This document shows positions 5,579 through 6,022 of a stretch of 6,022 nucleotides of DNA, one piece after another. Source of the stretch: Acidobacteriota bacterium (GTDB lineage: Bacteria; Acidobacteriota; UBA890); contig JAUWTE010000213.1 in the NCBI GenBank assembly GCA_030609765.1, positions 1-6,022 of the forward strand. Reading direction: 5' to 3'. The position numbers and the translations under genes are program-made. Each line of letters starts with the position of its first letter. Position 1 is the stretch's first letter. The notes under the pieces were generated by a model. That model worked only from the letters and a program-made list of their open reading frames with translations. It made no database searches and was not told where the DNA came from.

Positions 5579-5584
5579 ATGATA
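5579..5584 (-). promoter_or_regulatory. Possible extended -10 element for the minus-strand gene
   Basis: Read on the minus strand, TGCTATCAT contains the hexamer TATCAT at 5584-5579 with a TGn extension, resembling an extended -10 box. No good -35 hexamer is seen at the usual distance. It ends 9 bases before the GTG start, so transcription from it would give an almost leaderless mRNA, consistent with the lack of a clear ribosome binding site there. Confidence 0.25.
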
Positions 5585-5722
5585 GCAATCCCGCCCGGCC
5601 GCCAGGATGCAGGATGGACCCTCGCCCTTCCACCCGGATACAGGACGCAAGAACAGCGGCGGCGGCAGCGTCAGTTGACAGCGTCGAGGTTTCAGCCGGC
5701 GTAGGTCGTCCACCCGCCCAAC

Positions 5723-5743
5723 CAGCAGCCGAGACGGCTGCTG
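5723..5743. repeat. Perfect 9-bp-stem hairpin
   Basis: CAGCAGCCG (5723-5731) and CGGCTGCTG (5735-5743) are perfectly inverted around a 3-base loop AGA. The structure is GC-rich and stable and has no T-run on either side. It lies about 150 bp upstream of the minus-strand start codon. Confidence 0.6.
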
Positions 5744-5775
5744 CCACAAAAGGCCCCGAGTCCGGAATTGTGGGA

Positions 5776-5792
5776 GCAGGCGTCCCGCCTGC
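5776..5792. repeat. Dispersed-type palindrome GCAGGCG-TCC-CGCCTGC
   Basis: GCAGGCG (5776-5782) and CGCCTGC (5786-5792) form a perfect 7-bp stem with a TCC loop, embedded in GTGGGAGCAGG... and ...TGCGGAGGTCGG. The form GGGAGCAGGCGTCCCGCCTGC looks like a palindromic intergenic repeat I recall from several repeat-rich environmental genomes. Dispersal in this genome cannot be tested from one copy. Confidence 0.5.
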
Positions 5793-5871
5793 GGAGGTCG
5801 GTCTACCCGCCCGACTCTGCCCCCAACCCCGGCCTTCTGGGATGCCGCAGGGCGACCATCCCAGCGTCGCA

Positions 5872-5926
5872 TGAGCAGCGTGGTCGCGAGGGGAAAAGGC
5901 CCGAGCGTCTGCAACCACGCTGCTCA
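5872..5926. repeat. Long inverted repeat with 13-bp perfect outer arms
   Basis: TGAGCAGCGTGGT (5872-5884) is the exact reverse complement of ACCACGCTGCTCA (5914-5926). After one mismatch the pairing continues for two more bases, giving 15 of 16 matched. The enclosed 23 bp (5888-5910) carry GGGGAAAAGGCCC. With a total of 55 bp it could be a small palindromic mobile element or a repeat unit; no target-site duplication is evident. Confidence 0.55.
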
Positions 5927-5946
5927 AGCGAGCTGCGGTCGGTCTT

Positions 5947-5971
5947 CGTTCTCGACCCCGGGGAGAGAACG
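5947..5971. repeat. Near-perfect 25-bp palindrome
   Basis: CGTTCTC (5947-5953) pairs with GAGAACG (5965-5971), and the centre holds CCCCGGGG, so nearly the full 25 bp is self-complementary apart from the GA/A joint. It could be an operator-type site or a cruciform. It begins 21 bp after the preceding inverted repeat. Confidence 0.5.
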
Positions 5972-6022
5972 GGGACCGTCACGGCGTAGCTCAGCGAAGC
6001 CGGACTGCCCATTCCTGGATGG

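Larger units (their letters stand above)
5570..6022. other. Gene-free, GC-rich, palindrome-rich stretch upstream of the minus-strand gene
   Basis: These 453 bp hold open frames on both strands, but none shows a recognisable domain, a sensible hydropathy pattern or a ribosome binding site. The proline/arginine-rich translations are typical of GC-rich non-coding DNA. What is present is a series of inverted repeats at 5723-5743, 5776-5792, 5872-5926 and 5947-5971, plus a doubled CAGGATG at 5603-5616. The last 40 bp contain a tRNA-like GTAGCTCAGC by chance. The region may hold the promoter of the minus-strand gene. Confidence 0.6.

Noticed and set aside
4154..5704. A 516-residue open frame on the + strand, rich in Glu, Asp, Arg, His and Val
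   Set aside because: It is antisense to the membrane protein. Hydrophobic codons read backwards give charged residues, and high G/C at third positions removes stops. It shows no domain order and has no ribosome binding site.
5570..5914. 115-residue N-terminal extension of the minus-strand membrane protein back to the ATG at 5912-5914
   Set aside because: Its translation is proline/arginine-rich without helix or domain pattern, and it runs through two perfect palindromes. Protein-like hydropathy begins exactly at the GTG at 5569.
5980..6022. tRNA-like GTAGCTCAGC near the window end
   Set aside because: The D-arm cannot close (no GAGC partner), and no anticodon or T-arm with GGTTCGA follows before the window ends.

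Overview
The window is a piece of a bacterial chromosome with no phage, plasmid, CRISPR, rRNA or tRNA signal. Codon use, GGAG-type ribosome binding sites where visible, and GC content rising from the mid-50s (left) to clearly above 60% (right) fit an environmental Gram-negative-type bacterium. The sequence does not fix the phylum. The frequent palindromic intergenic repeats recall repeat-rich genomes such as Nitrospirota, Desulfobacterota/Myxococcota, Acidobacteriota or Verrucomicrobiota, but that is only an impression.

Left part (1-3855), all on the + strand: the C-terminal 192 residues of a medium-chain quinone-oxidoreductase-like dehydrogenase; a 179-residue TudS/DUF523-related putative desulfidase with three iron-sulfur-type cysteines; a 197-bp gap holding a heptamer tandem repeat and two imperfect inverted repeats; then a tight run of five genes. 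The run encodes a class I SAM methyltransferase, a four-helix membrane protein, an RDD-family membrane protein that lacks its first conserved helix, a short TrmO/TsaA-type protein (tRNA t6A37 methyltransferase core), and a LysE-family exporter that starts one base after the TrmO-like stop codon. Spacing suggests one transcription unit. A shared purpose is not obvious, although two of the five are SAM-methyltransferase types.

Middle (3856-4007): a short hairpin is followed directly by an 82-bp MITE-like element with inverted ends AGAGGGTGT/ACACCCTCT flanked by TA dinucleotides, lying between convergent genes. Its right end supplies the stop codon of the minus-strand gene.

Right part: a single minus-strand gene (5569 to 4004) for a polytopic membrane protein of about 521 residues with a GT-C-glycosyltransferase-like layout. 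Its upstream 453 bp (5570-6022) hold no convincing gene but carry four separate palindromes, so the gene is bracketed by repeat-rich DNA on both sides.

I found no clear previously undescribed multi-gene system. The best leads are the MITE at the stop codon, the truncated RDD gene, the methyltransferase/TrmO-like/exporter gene run, and the palindrome cluster.
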